Source of the DNA: Neocallimastix lanati (nom. inval.)
Lineage: Eukaryota; Neocallimastigomycota; Neocallimastigomycetes; Neocallimastigales; Neocallimastigaceae
Length of the DNA stretch: 64,000 nucleotides
NCBI GenBank assembly: GCA_016946835.1
Contig: JACVTC010000082.1
Span: 52,501 to 116,500 of the forward strand
Direction: 5' to 3'
In this document: positions 35,471 to 48,316 of the stretch, in pieces
How positions within the stretch are numbered: position 1 is the first letter of the stretch
Layout of the letters: every line of letters begins with the position of its first letter
Position numbers and translations under genes: made by a program
The notes under the pieces: model-generated
Told to the model about the DNA's origin: nothing
The model's database searches: none
What the model saw: only the letters and a program-made list of their open reading frames with translations

Positions 35471-36409
35471 TGTTTCTAGCATTTAATTATTCTAAAATAA
35501 ATGCTTTTTATATTAATACATTGGGACTTATACATTAATTATATTACAATACATACATTTTACATATTCTAACATTTCCTCTTAAACCTAGCTATTCTAT
35601 AATGAATAAATTGGTTTACTGGTGAATATGTGTTTATAAAATTATCATATTTTATAATATTAACTGGATATTAGTAAACTATTATTTATTTCTATTATAA
35701 ATTAATATTCAGTTTTTTATGAATAAAGTAATTGTACATTATATTAATAATTTAATTTAATTTAAATATTGCTAATATAATTTCATAAATATATTTAAAA
35801 TCTAATAATTTCCCCCTAAAACTAAGTATTCAATATTATTACATAATTAATATTAGATGTATCTAAAACATCTCTTTATAATATATTGTTTATATATTAC
35901 CATTTATATGATGGAAACCTTTCTCTTGAAAGGTGATATTATATCATTTCAATATGGGTGAATCCCTCTTATATATTGGGTTTTACATCACTTTCAATTA
36001 TAATCCGCTTTTAAGATAAGCGCTATGTTTTGTATATTTTCACTTTGTATTTTTAGCAATAACTATTAAAATAAGTTGTTAATTATATATCGGTGTATTT
36101 AATAAATCATAAAATTCAATTTATTTTTTTTTTTTTTGACATCATATTGTTTCCTGACAACGATTCTTTTGCTAAGAATTTTTTTTAGAGTCAGATGAGA
36201 CTCTTAATCAGTTAAGAGTCAGGAATTCATGGTTTTTAATTATGTCAATTTTATTAATATTAATATAATTTATGACAGTGTTACTAGCACTTAATTATTA
36301 TAAATTAAATGTTATTTATATTAATGTATTGTGACTTATATATTAATTATATTATAATATGTTTCAATACATTTGAAGCTTATTTTCATACATTTCACAT
36401 ATTCTAACA
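35471..36409 (-). mobile_element. TRIM-like short LTR element (candidate)
   Basis: Two diverged direct repeats bound the interval: 35471-35574 (104 bp) and 36279-36409 (131 bp). On the + strand both start TGTT(T/A)CTAGCA(T/C)TTAATTATT and end CATATTCTAACA, so each has TG...CA ends. On the minus strand the downstream copy is preceded directly by a purine tract, AAGAGGAAA, as expected for a polypurine tract next to a 3' LTR. The 5 bp outside the ends are ATCAT and ATTAT, a near-match target duplication. The roughly 700-bp interior has no ORF. No tRNA-like primer site is obvious. It is old and could instead be a remnant of a larger element. Confidence 0.45.
36187..36220. repeat. Nested AGAGTC/GACTCT hairpins
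   Basis: GACTCTTAA-TCAG-TTAAGAGTC (36199-36220) is a perfect 9-bp stem with a 4-nt loop. An AGAGTC just upstream (36187-36192) can pair with the same GACTCT, giving mutually exclusive stems. It lies inside the candidate TRIM-like element. Confidence 0.7.
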
Positions 36410-36721
36410 ATTATAAAACATATTTAAAAATAAATATTTATAAATATTTATTTTATTCCTAAATAAATAATACTTACAATTCATAATATATACATGTCAT
36501 AATATTTAATTTTTGGATATAAAAATTTAAATTGGAGATAATTTTTGTAGTAATCTAATTCAGCATTGTAAATTTGTGTAACAGTTCTAGTATTGTAATA
36601 TAAAACTAATGCATACATAAATAATAAAATAATAAATAAAAAATAATAAAAAATAATAAATAATAATAAAAAACAATAATAAAAATAATAAAAATAAAAT
36701 AATATATAATAAATATAATAA

Positions 36722-36752
<31 letters not shown>

Positions 36753-37259
36753 AAACAATAATAATAATAACATTAATAATAAATAATGAAATAATAATAA
36801 ATAACAATAATAATAAATTACAATAATAATATATAATGAAATAATAATAATAATAATATTTTTTTTTTTTTTTTTTTTCAAATTTATTTAATTTTCAATT
36901 TTAATTGCTATAAATATTTTTTAAAGTTGATAAGTTGATATTTTTTTATATTTCGATTTTTCATCTTATTACGTAGATGAATCTTAAATTAAAGATTAAT
37001 ATAAATTTTGTTTTAAATTTTTAATAAATTATATTATACTTTTAACTAAAATAAATAGAAATACTATTTTATTTTATTTCGTTTCGTTTAATTTATTTTT
37101 TATTTTAATATCAATGTTATAATTAATTATTTATGAATGAAATTTTTATTAATAAATTTTTAAAATAGAATTAAAATTTTGTAAATTGTTATTAAATAAT
37201 ACGTTATTAAATTTATAAAATTATATAAAACTATATTAATTTTTCATATTTAGAAAGAA
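36410..37259. other. A/T-rich region upstream of the zinc-finger gene
   Basis: AAT and ATAA microsatellite-like sequence (36630-36860) with a T run at about 36860. No gene is supported; minus-strand open frames here are low-complexity Tyr/Phe/Ile shadows. The promoter of the gene starting at 37260 should lie here. Confidence 0.6.
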
Positions 37260-38636
37260 ATGAATCATAATAATAAATTAATCTTTAATGAAAACTATAA
37301 TGATTCTAAGAATTTAAAAAAATTAATTAATAATCAAAATGAAATTTCAAATAGAATGGAAAAAGATAATTTATATATACATAATGAAATAAATCAAATA
37401 CAATTAAATAAGAAAGAAGATAAAGTTAGTAAAATGAATAATAACTCATTTGCTTTCACCTCAAAATTAAATTCAAATGTAAATTCTTTTGATTCAAATA
37501 ACAAATTAAATTCATTAAATTATACAAAGTATATAAATCAAAAGGGATATACAGATCTTTTAAATGTATATAATCAATTAAATAAAAGAAAATTAAGTAA
37601 TTCTCATATACGTAATTCTTCAAATAAATATTCAATTTCTTCTCCAAATATTATTAATAACGCCTCTTCAAGTCATATATCAATTCAATCATTAAATACA
37701 GACAATAATACAAATAAAATTAAACATATATCATTCCCTTCACCAAATATTCTAAATAAAGTTATTAAAGTTAATAATTTTTCATATTCTTCCTCAAATA
37801 TAGAACCAGATATATCATCTTTATCTCCAGGTTTTATCAGTCCCAATATAAATAATATTAATAATATATCTTCAATATCACCTGGAATAATAAGCCCAAA
37901 TGTTAACAATATTGCTTTATCTCCTGAAGTTATTAGTCCTAATGTTGCCCTATCTCCAGGAATTGTTAGTCCAAATGTAAACAATATTAATATTTCATCT
38001 ATACCTTCTAATATTATTAATACAAATATAAATAATAATGATATTAATATATCTTCATTATCACCTGGAATTGTTAGTCCAAATATAAATAATGGTATTA
38101 ACAATTTATCTTCTTTATCACCTGGAATTGTTAGTCCAAATATTAATAATATTGGTATTAACAATGTATCTTCATTATCACCTGGAATTGTTAGCCCAAA
38201 TATAAATAATAATAAAAACGTTGTTAACAATGTATCTTCATTATCTCCTGGAATTATTAGCCCAAATATAAACAATAACAGAGTTAACAATATATCTTCA
38301 TTATCTCCTGGAATAGTCAGTCCAAATGTGAATAATTCATTAACTTCATTATCCCCTGGAATAATTAGTCCAAATGTAAATAATTCATTAACTTCATTAT
38401 CACCTGGAATAATTAGTCCAAATGTAAATAATTCATTGGCTTCTTTATCACCTGGAATTATAAATATAAATAATTCTTCTAATATGGATGTTTCTCTTCA
38501 AAATATTGAAAAATTGAAAACTAAAATTCAAATGCAATCACCAAATTTTTCAAATAATTATCATTTTAAACCTTCTAATTCAAATATTACAGATGTTAAT
38601 TTTAATTCAATTACATATAAAAATAAAAATAGTAAG

Positions 38637-38676
<40 letters not shown>

Positions 38677-39527
38677 TATATTTATTTTATTTTATTTTTA
38701 TTTTTATTTTTATATATATATATTATTATTTCATTTTCAGGCGATATTAAACGAACTGCACAAGAAGGAAAAGTTGATGATGAAATTCAAAGATTTGTTG
38801 ATGATTTTTTAATGGATGCATTTTTAACTTCAAAAGAAATTGACTTAGAACATCATAAAGACCTCTTGACTGCACCAGCTTTTGATTCAGAAAGTAGTTT
38901 CGATCAGTATGGAATATCAAACTTTATAAAACGTCAGAATAGTTTAATTGAAAAAAATAAATTAATAAATAACGATATGTCATCAAATATTATTTCATTA
39001 GGAAAAATTGCGGAAAAGGAAAATACATTAAAAAAATTAGATCAAGCTTTTAAAAGAAATAATAATCAGAATTTATCACAAAATGGAACTATATCTTCAT
39101 TGAAATATGATATATCATCAAATAAAATACGTAATAATCATCATCACCATCATCACCATAGTTATAGTTCAAGTCCTGCAGCATTTCTTAATAAATCTAA
39201 TTTATTAAATGATTTATTAAAGGGAAAATCATATTTAACTTCATCCTCACCTTCCGAATTTAAATTAAATAATGATAATAGTGGAATAACGAAAACAATT
39301 TTAAAAAATGAATATCAAAATTCTTCATTCCAACTTAATAAAAGTCCAAATCAAAATCAATATTTAAGTCCATTAGTAAAAGTTTTTAATAATAGAATAC
39401 TATCACCACTGGAAGATGAGAAGGTAATTAACGTTATTAATAATAATAAATTTTATAATAAATTTAATAATTATAAAAATGATAATAAAAACTATAGAAA
39501 TAAAGAATAAAGAGAATATTTGTATTG

Positions 39528-39569
<42 letters not shown>

Positions 39570-39577
39570 TTAATAAT

Positions 39578-39632
<55 letters not shown>

Positions 39633-42169
39633 TTAATACGTTTAATTATATAAATAATTTAAATATACTATTATCCGTATTAATACCGATTTCCTCACAG
39701 AATCCAGTATTATCACCAATGGGCTTCAATGCAGCTATGTTTTTAGCTTCTAATTCTTTAAATTCATCATCATCTTCATCTTATAATTTAACAAAAATCC
39801 AAAATAAAAGAAAAATATCAGTACCATCATTATCAAGTACTTCATCAACTAATATTATTAATTCACCATATAATACCACTCCAATACCCACATTGAATAA
39901 TACTAGAAATAATGTTAATGCAAATATATTAAAATCAGCTTCGTTTGATAATATTAGTGAAATTATATATAATAATAGTCCAAATATTAATATACTTCAA
40001 TCTATTGGAGATAAACAATTATCCAATAGTCCAGTATCAGAAAATATTGATTTAATGAATCGTAAAAATAGCATACAATCTTTAACAAAAATATCCTCAT
40101 TATCGAATTCACAGAATCAATCACAAAACAGTATTAGTTCTTTAAATAATAATTTATTAAATGTACCAGCAAAAAAGATGTCACCTTACCTTGATACATT
40201 AGAATACAATGTAAAAAAGTCTAATAGTTTACAACTTACTTCATCTGGAATCAATTCCCGTATCGTAAATAGTTCATCCTCATTTCCTTCTATAAATAAT
40301 ACCAATTCATTTTTAGAAAATAATAATAATTCTTTAATTAATAAAATATCAGATAAAGAAAATATTGTTTCAAGTCCTCAACAAGATTTATTACTTAATA
40401 CTGATGATCCGACATCACCATCATTTGGTATTGAAAGTAATGTTAAAATTATAAATTCCCTCTTATTAAAGGAATACAATAATTATATTTTAAATCAGTC
40501 TAAGCAATCATCAAAGACTAAAAAAACACCATCAATTATATTAACACCATCTGCTCCAAATTTGAATAATAGTATTGACTCCAAATATGATTCTTTAATT
40601 TTACCATCTAGAGAACTAGATGACCAAAAAGAAGATATATTAAATATAAATACCTCCTTACAACAAAATAATGACGATAAAGAAATGAATGTTACTAATA
40701 ACGTTAATAATTATAGAAATAATAGTAATAATAGTAATGATAATGTCACATCTACTATAAATAATAAAATTTCTAATACTATTCCTACCGTAAACCAAAA
40801 TAATTTTTATAATACTAGCTTTACCCTAAAAGACAAAAATAGAGTTGTTATAAATAATTCACAAAATTTAGATAAAGATATTATCGAAGTAAATATTTCA
40901 CCAAAAATTAATAATATTACAATTAATGAAACTAAAACTGAAACTGAAACAAGATTAATAAATAATAATATTAGTAATATTAGTAATGATAACGAAAAAC
41001 TTAATATTGATAGTAGTAAAGATTCTATTACTAATAATAATGATAATAAAGATAGCAATAAAGATAAGACTAATTTACAGAATAGAATTGAATCACCATC
41101 ATTAATATTGTCAAAAAATCAAATAAAATCTAAAAATGATAGTGAATTGTTAGAATCGAAGCCATCAACATCTCATTCAGATAATCAGAAAAAAATTGAA
41201 AAAGAGAATAACTTAACTGAAGAAAAATCATCAATAACCTCACAAAAAATAAACAAAAAAAGAACAAATAATAAAAATGAAAAATTTAAAAAAAGAACAA
41301 CAAAGAGAAGAAAAGTAAATGATGAGAATATATTAAAACAAAACACTTTTGAATCTAAGATTTCATTAGATAAAACTACTGAAGTTAATGATGATAATAA
41401 TAATACAGAAAATAAAAATGAAAATAGTAAAAATAATAATAATAATAATATTAGTAATATAACCGTAGAAGCCAATCTTAATGACAATATTAATAATATC
41501 CATAGTAATGATAATAACTTAGATAAATCATTAATTGAAAATAGTAATAATACAGAAAATGAATTGAGTAATACGACAAAAAATAAAATGGTAATTAAAG
41601 AAGGTAAAGAAAAAGCAATTGATGAACAAAAATTAAATGATTCTGAAAAAATTACTAAGCCCAAAAGATCAAGAAAAAGAAAAACTAAAGAAAATAATAA
41701 CAATGAAATAAGAAAAACTATTAATAAAAAATTAAAATTAGAAGAACATATCGAGATAGATGGAGATTCAGATTCTTCTAAAGTAGTTAACGTTAAAAAA
41801 GAAATGAATTCAAATGAAAATCATAATTCTGAAAAAACAGTAGATACAAAAGATAAAGACAAACAAATTAATATATATAATGGAAGAGTTACCAAAAATC
41901 CTAGAATTTTTGAATGTAAATTTAAAGGGTGTAATAAAGCATTTACAAAAGCGCATAATCTTCGTTCGCATGAACGTTCACATATGAATGATCGACCTTA
42001 CTCCTGTAAATATTGTGAGAAAAGTTTTGTTCGTCAATATGATTTATTACGACATGAGAGAATTCATACAGGTGTAAAACCTTATGTATGTAAAAAATGT
42101 TTTGCAGCATTCAGTCGTAATGATGCTTACAATAAACATATTCGTTCATGTTTGAATGAAGATAAATAA
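37260..42169 (+). CDS. Crz1-like C2H2 zinc-finger transcription factor
   Basis: Three exons, 37260-38631, 38741-39423 and 39701-42169, spliced in phase (GTAAG/CAG and GTAAT/CAG); 1,507 aa. The C-terminus (residues about 1420-1507) holds three fingers: CKFKGC...H3H, CKYC...H3H, and a third of C2HC type (CKKC...HIRSC). Linkers MNDRPY and TGVKPY and finger 1 (AFTKAHNLRSHERSH) resemble Crz1/Prz1, the calcineurin-responsive factor of fungi. Residues about 185-400 contain 13 copies of an SLSPGI(V/I)SPN(I/V)NN unit. Candidate calcineurin docking motifs are LNVP (residues 838-841) and PSIILT (962-967, PxIxIT-like). Basic NLS-like clusters KRTTKRRK and KPKRSRKRK precede the fingers. The rest is N/S-rich and disordered, with a His run near 39140-39160. 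Calcium/calcineurin-controlled nuclear entry is inferred from the motifs. Other C2H2 families are possible. Confidence 0.75.
37816..38465 (+). repeat. SLSPGIVSPN(I/V)NN coding repeats
   Basis: Thirteen in-frame units of 13 or more codons with variable Asn-rich spacers, 12 of them with SP dipeptides spaced SPGxxSP. The last three copies (from about 38340) are almost identical in DNA, indicating recent expansion. The motif is a dense array of proline-directed phosphorylation sites. Confidence 0.9.
39526..39631 (+). repeat. (AAT)n tract in an intron
   Basis: About 100 bp of AAT repeats in intron 39424-39700. The tract is open in the frame of the next exon, so gene finders may read it as poly-Asn. 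A stop between the donor at 39424 and this tract, and the strong TTTCCTCACAG acceptor at 39700, argue that it is intronic. Confidence 0.75.
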
Positions 42170-42390
42170 AATTGAACCAATTTTTATTTTTATTAACATA
42201 TAAAAAATAAAAAATAAAAAATAAAAATAAAAATAAAAATAGAAATAGAATTAACAATTTATATTTATTAAACACTTTAATATATATTATATCATGAAAT
42301 AATTTTAAAATAAAATAAAATAATAATAATAATAATAATAATAGAAGTAGTAATAATAATAATGAAATAAATAAATAAAATAATAATTAT

Positions 42391-42436
<46 letters not shown>

Positions 42437-42566
42437 AAATAAAACCTTTAATTTAAAAGATAGTTATAATTTTTATTATATAATTTATTTGCAAATTAAA
42501 AGGTAAATAGTTTTCTAATGAATTCATAATTAGTTATGCTTTACTTATTGTTAGATTTTTATTTTC

Positions 42567-42611
<45 letters not shown>

Positions 42612-43584
42612 TTAGATTGATAATAAATAAAAAGGATTAATAGATTAATAGATTGATATAAATTAAGATACAAAGGATAAATAAATTGAAGCAAATTATA
42701 TTATTTTTACTTTTATTATTTATAAATAAAAAGGATTAATAGATTAATATAAATCATTATTAATTCTATTATTATTATTCAAAATATATAATTAAAGATT
42801 AATTGTGACATAGAACAAATTGTATTAACTATATTTTTATATTATTCAAAAAAAAATTTTATTTTCAAATTAATGGATATAAATAATTAAATTATACCCA
42901 TAAAATATATTTTTCATTTTTAGTTTATATATAAAATTTTTTATTTATATTATAATTGATTTTATTATATATTTTAATTCACATATCAATTTACAAATTC
43001 AAAATATTTTAATGTTAATGACATTATTATTAAACTATAATTTAGTTGTTAATTATTATTACCAATAATGAAAAAAAAAAAATAATTAATTTAAATTAAT
43101 TATTATTACCAATAATGAAAAAAAAAAAAAAAAATAATTAATTTAAATAATTTATAACTATTTAATAAATAACTTTTTAATAAATATATTTTATATTTAT
43201 TTTATTTTTTATTTCTCCAGTAAATTTTAAAATAAAATTACTATAAACTTAAATTATACCAATTACCAATTTATCATTATGTAAATAATAATTTAAAAAT
43301 ATATTATTATTATTATTTCTGTAAAAATAATGATGATGATGATAAATATTTTATTATTACCTAATAAATAGAATAGAATTTATAAAATAATTATAAAAAA
43401 AAAAATTAATTTATAGATTTCATTAAATGACTTTATTTTGGTTTCATATATTTTCTTTTATTCATTATTATTATTTTTTTTTTTTTTTTTAAAAAAAAAT
43501 ATTATTACTTTAATTATTAATATCGAATTAAAAATAAATTTTATTCATTAAGTTTTTTAAATTTTATATAAAAATTATAATAAT

Positions 43585-43625
43585 ATATTATGTGATGATA
43601 ATATATTATTATCATCACATAATAT
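43585..43625. repeat. Perfect 19-bp hairpin
   Basis: Left arm ATATTATGTGATGATAATA (43585-43603), loop TAT, right arm its exact reverse complement (43607-43625). It is not a simple AT repeat: the arms include GTGATGAT/ATCATCAC. Confidence 0.85.
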
Positions 43626-43702
43626 TTTGATAGATAATAAACATTTAAAATTATACCTTTTTTATAATTTAATAAAAACTAAACTCATATATAAACTAAT
43701 GA

Positions 43703-44041
43703 ACTTAGTTTTTTTTACTAATTTTAAAAATTGATCTTTTTAGATATATAAATTTATATTATTATGTTAATGCAATAAAAAAAAAAAAATTTAAAAAAAA
43801 AGATCAATTTACTTAGTTTTTTTACTAATTTTAAAAATTGATCTTTTTAGATATATAAATTTATATTATTATGTTAATGCAATAAAAAAAAAATTTAAAA
43901 AAAAAGATCAATTTACTTAGTTTTTTTACTAATTTTAAAAATTGATCTTTTTAGATATATAAATTTATATTATTATGTTAATGCAATAAAAAAAAAATTT
44001 AAAAAAAAAAATCAATTTACTTAGTTTTTTTACTAATTTTA
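43703..44041. repeat. 104-108 bp tandem repeat with internal inverted arms
   Basis: Three full units and a partial one start at about 43704, 43812, 43916 and 44019. Each holds AAATTGATCTTTTT near its start and AAAAAGATCAATTT near its end, 14-bp inverted arms around a core with TATTATTATGTTAATGCAAT. Length differences between units sit in the A runs. Confidence 0.85.
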
Positions 44042-44071
44042 ACTTTTTTTTTTTTTTTTTTTGAAAATACT

Positions 44072-44104
44072 GATAATATAACATATATAATATGTTATAT
44101 TATC
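44072..44104. repeat. 14-bp perfect hairpin with extended stem
   Basis: GATAATATAACATA (44072-44085), loop TATAA, then its exact reverse complement (44091-44104). Beyond a 3-nt bulge, AAAATACT and AGTATTTT continue the stem. It directly follows the 104-bp tandem repeat and a T run. Confidence 0.8.
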
Positions 44105-46269
44105 ATTAGTATTTTTTATTTTTATGAGAAACTGTTTCTTTATATGAATAATCAAAAGATATCATAAATATATATATCAATTAATTCAATTTTGTTTTTA
44201 TAATTTCATCTACTTTTTTAAACAAATGGAAAACAATTTTTTTGTTAAAAATCTAAAAATAAAAATCAAAATAAAAAAAAAAATAAAATAATTTTATTTC
44301 TCATTGATTGATTGATATTCTAATTAATAATTTTTTTTTTTTTTTTTTTTAATTAAAATGTTTCTAAAAATAAAAAGAAAATGTGTGAATAAAAAGAGTT
44401 TTCAATTTAAAAAGTACTAAATATGTAATTAAAAAACTGATACATCTAAAAATAGATATTATTAAATAAATTAATTAAAATTCATATATTTATTAATATA
44501 TAATTAATTATTAATGATTTAAAAAAGAATTTTATAAAAATAAAAAAATCTTTATTATAGTTTCATGGAATTACATTTTCCAATAATTGAAATTATATAA
44601 AAAAAAACTATTTTTTATTTTTTAAAAATAATTTTTTATTTTGGTAAATCACACTGCCATAAACCTTATTATAAATATATTTTTTATTATTTATTTGTTA
44701 TTCATTATTATCATTATTTATTATTAATAATATTATTATTTATTATTTTATTATTATATTTATGATATTAATTTTTGAAAATTGATAAAATAAAATAAAA
44801 AATAAAAAATAAAAAAAAGAAAAGAAAAAAAAAAGAAAAGAAAAAAAAAGAAAAAAAAAAGAAAAGAAAAAAAAAGAAAAAAAGAAAACAAAATTAAAAT
44901 TTATTATTATGTAACTTTAATATTCATTTGATTGATGAATATTATTAAATTGGTGATATTAAATTTTAAATTTTATAATTTTAAAATCGTAAATCTCTTA
45001 ATATTTGTTAAAAATGACATGACTATTACCTATTTGTTAATCTATTTGTTTTAAAATTTATTATTAAATACTTTTTTGATCGGTGATATATCAACAGATC
45101 AATGTATTGACAGATCAATATATTTAATAATTTAAATTTCTGAATCTCCAAATATTATTATAAATATCTACAAATAATATAATCGAAATGAAGTCACTTG
45201 TAAACAAAAATGACTTTATTTAAATCATCTATTGTCTTTGCCTTTAATTTTATACAATTTTTAACCTCGAAAATAATGTTAAATTATATAATGTTACATT
45301 TCAAATTCTCCAATATTATTTTATATACCTACAAATGATAGGAATTTATATCGATTATCCGTTGTCTTTTTTTTTAATATATATCCTTTATATTTTAGAT
45401 AGACATTATATTAATTTTTTTTTATATAAATAAATGATATAGTATTAATTCATAAAAAATGAGAAAGGTACTTATTTAAATATATATATATATATTTAAA
45501 TTACACATTATAATACTAATAACTTCGAAGAAAAAAAAATATATATATACATAATAATATTAATGACTTTAAAAAAAAATTATAGGTTTTTTTTTTTTAA
45601 ATTTTTTTTTTAAACAAAAATCAAAATGAATTTTTATTAAATTTCATTAGATCATAGAGTAATAATATTTTTTAAACATTTTAAAAGTAAAGAGTATTAA
45701 TCTATTATTAGTAATCCATAAAGATTTGTCGTATAATTATATAAAATAAAAAAAAAAAAAAAATCAAAAGAATCAAATTAATCATTAATACGATTTTTTA
45801 ATTTTTTAATTTTTTTTTTTTTTTTATTTTTTTGTTGGAGGTTTATTTCATATTTATTATTTATTAAAAATTCATAAGAATGTATATATAATTATTTTAA
45901 TTAAAAGTACATGAAAATGTTAAGCATTAACTCTTTTATTAAAAATTCATGAGGATGAAGATATTTAACATTAAATTATATATTATAATAATATTAAAAT
46001 ACATTAAAGAATTAATATATATATTTTTTATAAAATAAAATAATTAAAAGTAATAAATTAATCATTAATATACTGCTTTTATTATCTCTTTTTATTTTTA
46101 AAAAAAAATTTAAACAATTGAAAAAGAATAAAAAATAAAATCAAAAAAAATTCAAAAAAAAAAAAATCAAAAAAAAAAAAAAAAAAAAAAAAAAATTAAA
46201 AAAAATCAAAAAAAAAAAAAAAAGAAAAAAAATTAATAACCAATAATTTTTATAATTTTATTACTACTA

Positions 46270-46303
<34 letters not shown>

Positions 46304-46305
<2 letters not shown>

Positions 46306-46373
46306 AATCAATAGATGACCAAATAAATAAAAGAAAAAAAAAAAAAAAAGGGAATCAATAGATGACCAAATAA
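46304..46373. repeat. Short duplication, GGGAATCAATAGATGACC unit
   Basis: Two copies of GGGAATCAATAGATGACCAA-ATAAAT separated by an A-rich spacer, at about 46304 and 46350. Confidence 0.75.
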
Positions 46374-47613
46374 ATATTAAAACTTTAATTTTAATATACT
46401 TTATTTAATTATTAAAATTTTATTTGACATCATTAAAGAAATAATTAATAATACTTTTATATTGTTATAAAGATTATAATTTTTATTGAATTATATATAC
46501 TTTTGTAATAATCATTTTTATTTATTAAAAATGAAAAAAAAATATAAAAAAAATAAAAGATATAAAATATATAATTTTTAAATCTCTAAATTTTTAATAA
46601 TAGAAATAACAAAATATTAATAGTTTTAAGAATAAAAATTTATATACAGTTTAAAAAACTATATAAAAAATGGCAATAATAAAATTACTTTAAAATGGAA
46701 TTTTTATATAAAAAAAAAAAAAAAAAAAAGGATTGAAAAAATGAAAATTTCTACATTAATCGATATTTATTATTAATATATTATTATCTTTATATATACA
46801 TTCTTTTTTACAATATAATAATGTTCTTAATTTTCTATCTCGATCAATAAATAATTCTATCTTAATTAACATATTTATATATTGAATATTTTTTAATATA
46901 TTTCTGTTTATATATGTTTTATTTTTATTTTAAATTATTTTTATTTTTATTTGTATTTAAATTTTAATTTTAATAAACAAACAAAAAAAAAAAAAGAGTA
47001 TCATTATTGCATTAATAATTATGTAATAATGAGCTTTAAATATTATATAATAAATATAATAAAATTAAATAATTTGTTTTTTATAATTATTATTATTATT
47101 TTTACTATTATTATTTACATGAAATTTAATAAATATTAATTTAAAATTAAATTTTAATAATAATAATAATAATAATATTTTTTTTTTTTTTTAGACCGAA
47201 ATTGTTTAATATTGAATACTAAATATAAAAAATAATTTAGAATATTGAATACATATATATTATTTTTAATTTTTATTTACCAAAGAAATAATATAATTCA
47301 TTTTATTTTTATTTTTAAATAATGAGATCATAATCCTAAAAAACTTAATGTATTAAATGCATTAAATGTATTTATGAATAATATATTGGTTTAGATTTTT
47401 GAAAATAATCTTAAAAATGGAAAGAAAAAAAAAAAAAAAAAAAAAATTGATATCTATGAATTTATAATTTTATTAAAAATTACTTCTTAATATAAATAAT
47501 TTTAATTTTTAATTATTAAATAAAATAAAAAAAAAAAAAAAATAAAAAAAAAATAAAATAAAAAAATTAAAATAAAAAAAAAATATTTAATATTAATTTA
47601 TTAAATAGGATAC

Positions 47614-47783
47614 TCTTCTTCGGATTTTTTTACATGGTACTTATCTATATACTATTACTTCGGATTTTTTTACATGGTACTTATCTATATACTATTACTT
47701 CGGATTTTTTTACATGGTACTTATCTATATACTATTACTTCGGATTTTTTTACATGGTACTGATATTAATATACTATTAACTA
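47614..47783. repeat. 40-bp tandem repeat, four copies
   Basis: The core CTTCGGATTTTTTTACATGG recurs with exact 40-bp spacing (CGGAT at 47621, 47661, 47701 and 47741), with TACTTATCTATATACTATTA between. Copies are identical except at the array edges, where the last diverges after GGTACT. The G/C-containing core stands out in this desert. Confidence 0.9.
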
Positions 47784-48281
47784 CAAAATGATCATGATTA
47801 TAAATAAAAAAAGTACAAAAAATAATTATAAAGAATTTCAGTATTTTTTTATTTTCTATTCATTTGTAAAATATAAATAAATAAATATATAAAAATAAAA
47901 AGTAAAAAAAAATAAAATAAAAAAATAAAATATATTTATTTATATATTTTTATGTTAAGCTGTTAAAATAATTTTCTAAAAAACAAAAAAAATATTTACA
48001 TATTTTTCTTTATTTTTATTTTATTTTATTTTATTTTATTAATTTTTATTTTTTAATTTTTTTTTTTCTTTTTTTCTTTTTTATCTTTTATATATATATG
48101 AACTTTTAATTTAATTTACATTATTAATTTTTTAAACTATTAATTTCAATTCCAATATTTTTTTATCTTTCTTTTTATATTATTAATAGTTTGACAATTA
48201 TTTTTTTTTTTTTTTTTGATTGATTTCAATTATCTTTAAATTTATATTTTCAGAATTTAATATAAAACCTTATTTTTACAG

Positions 48282-48316
<35 letters not shown>

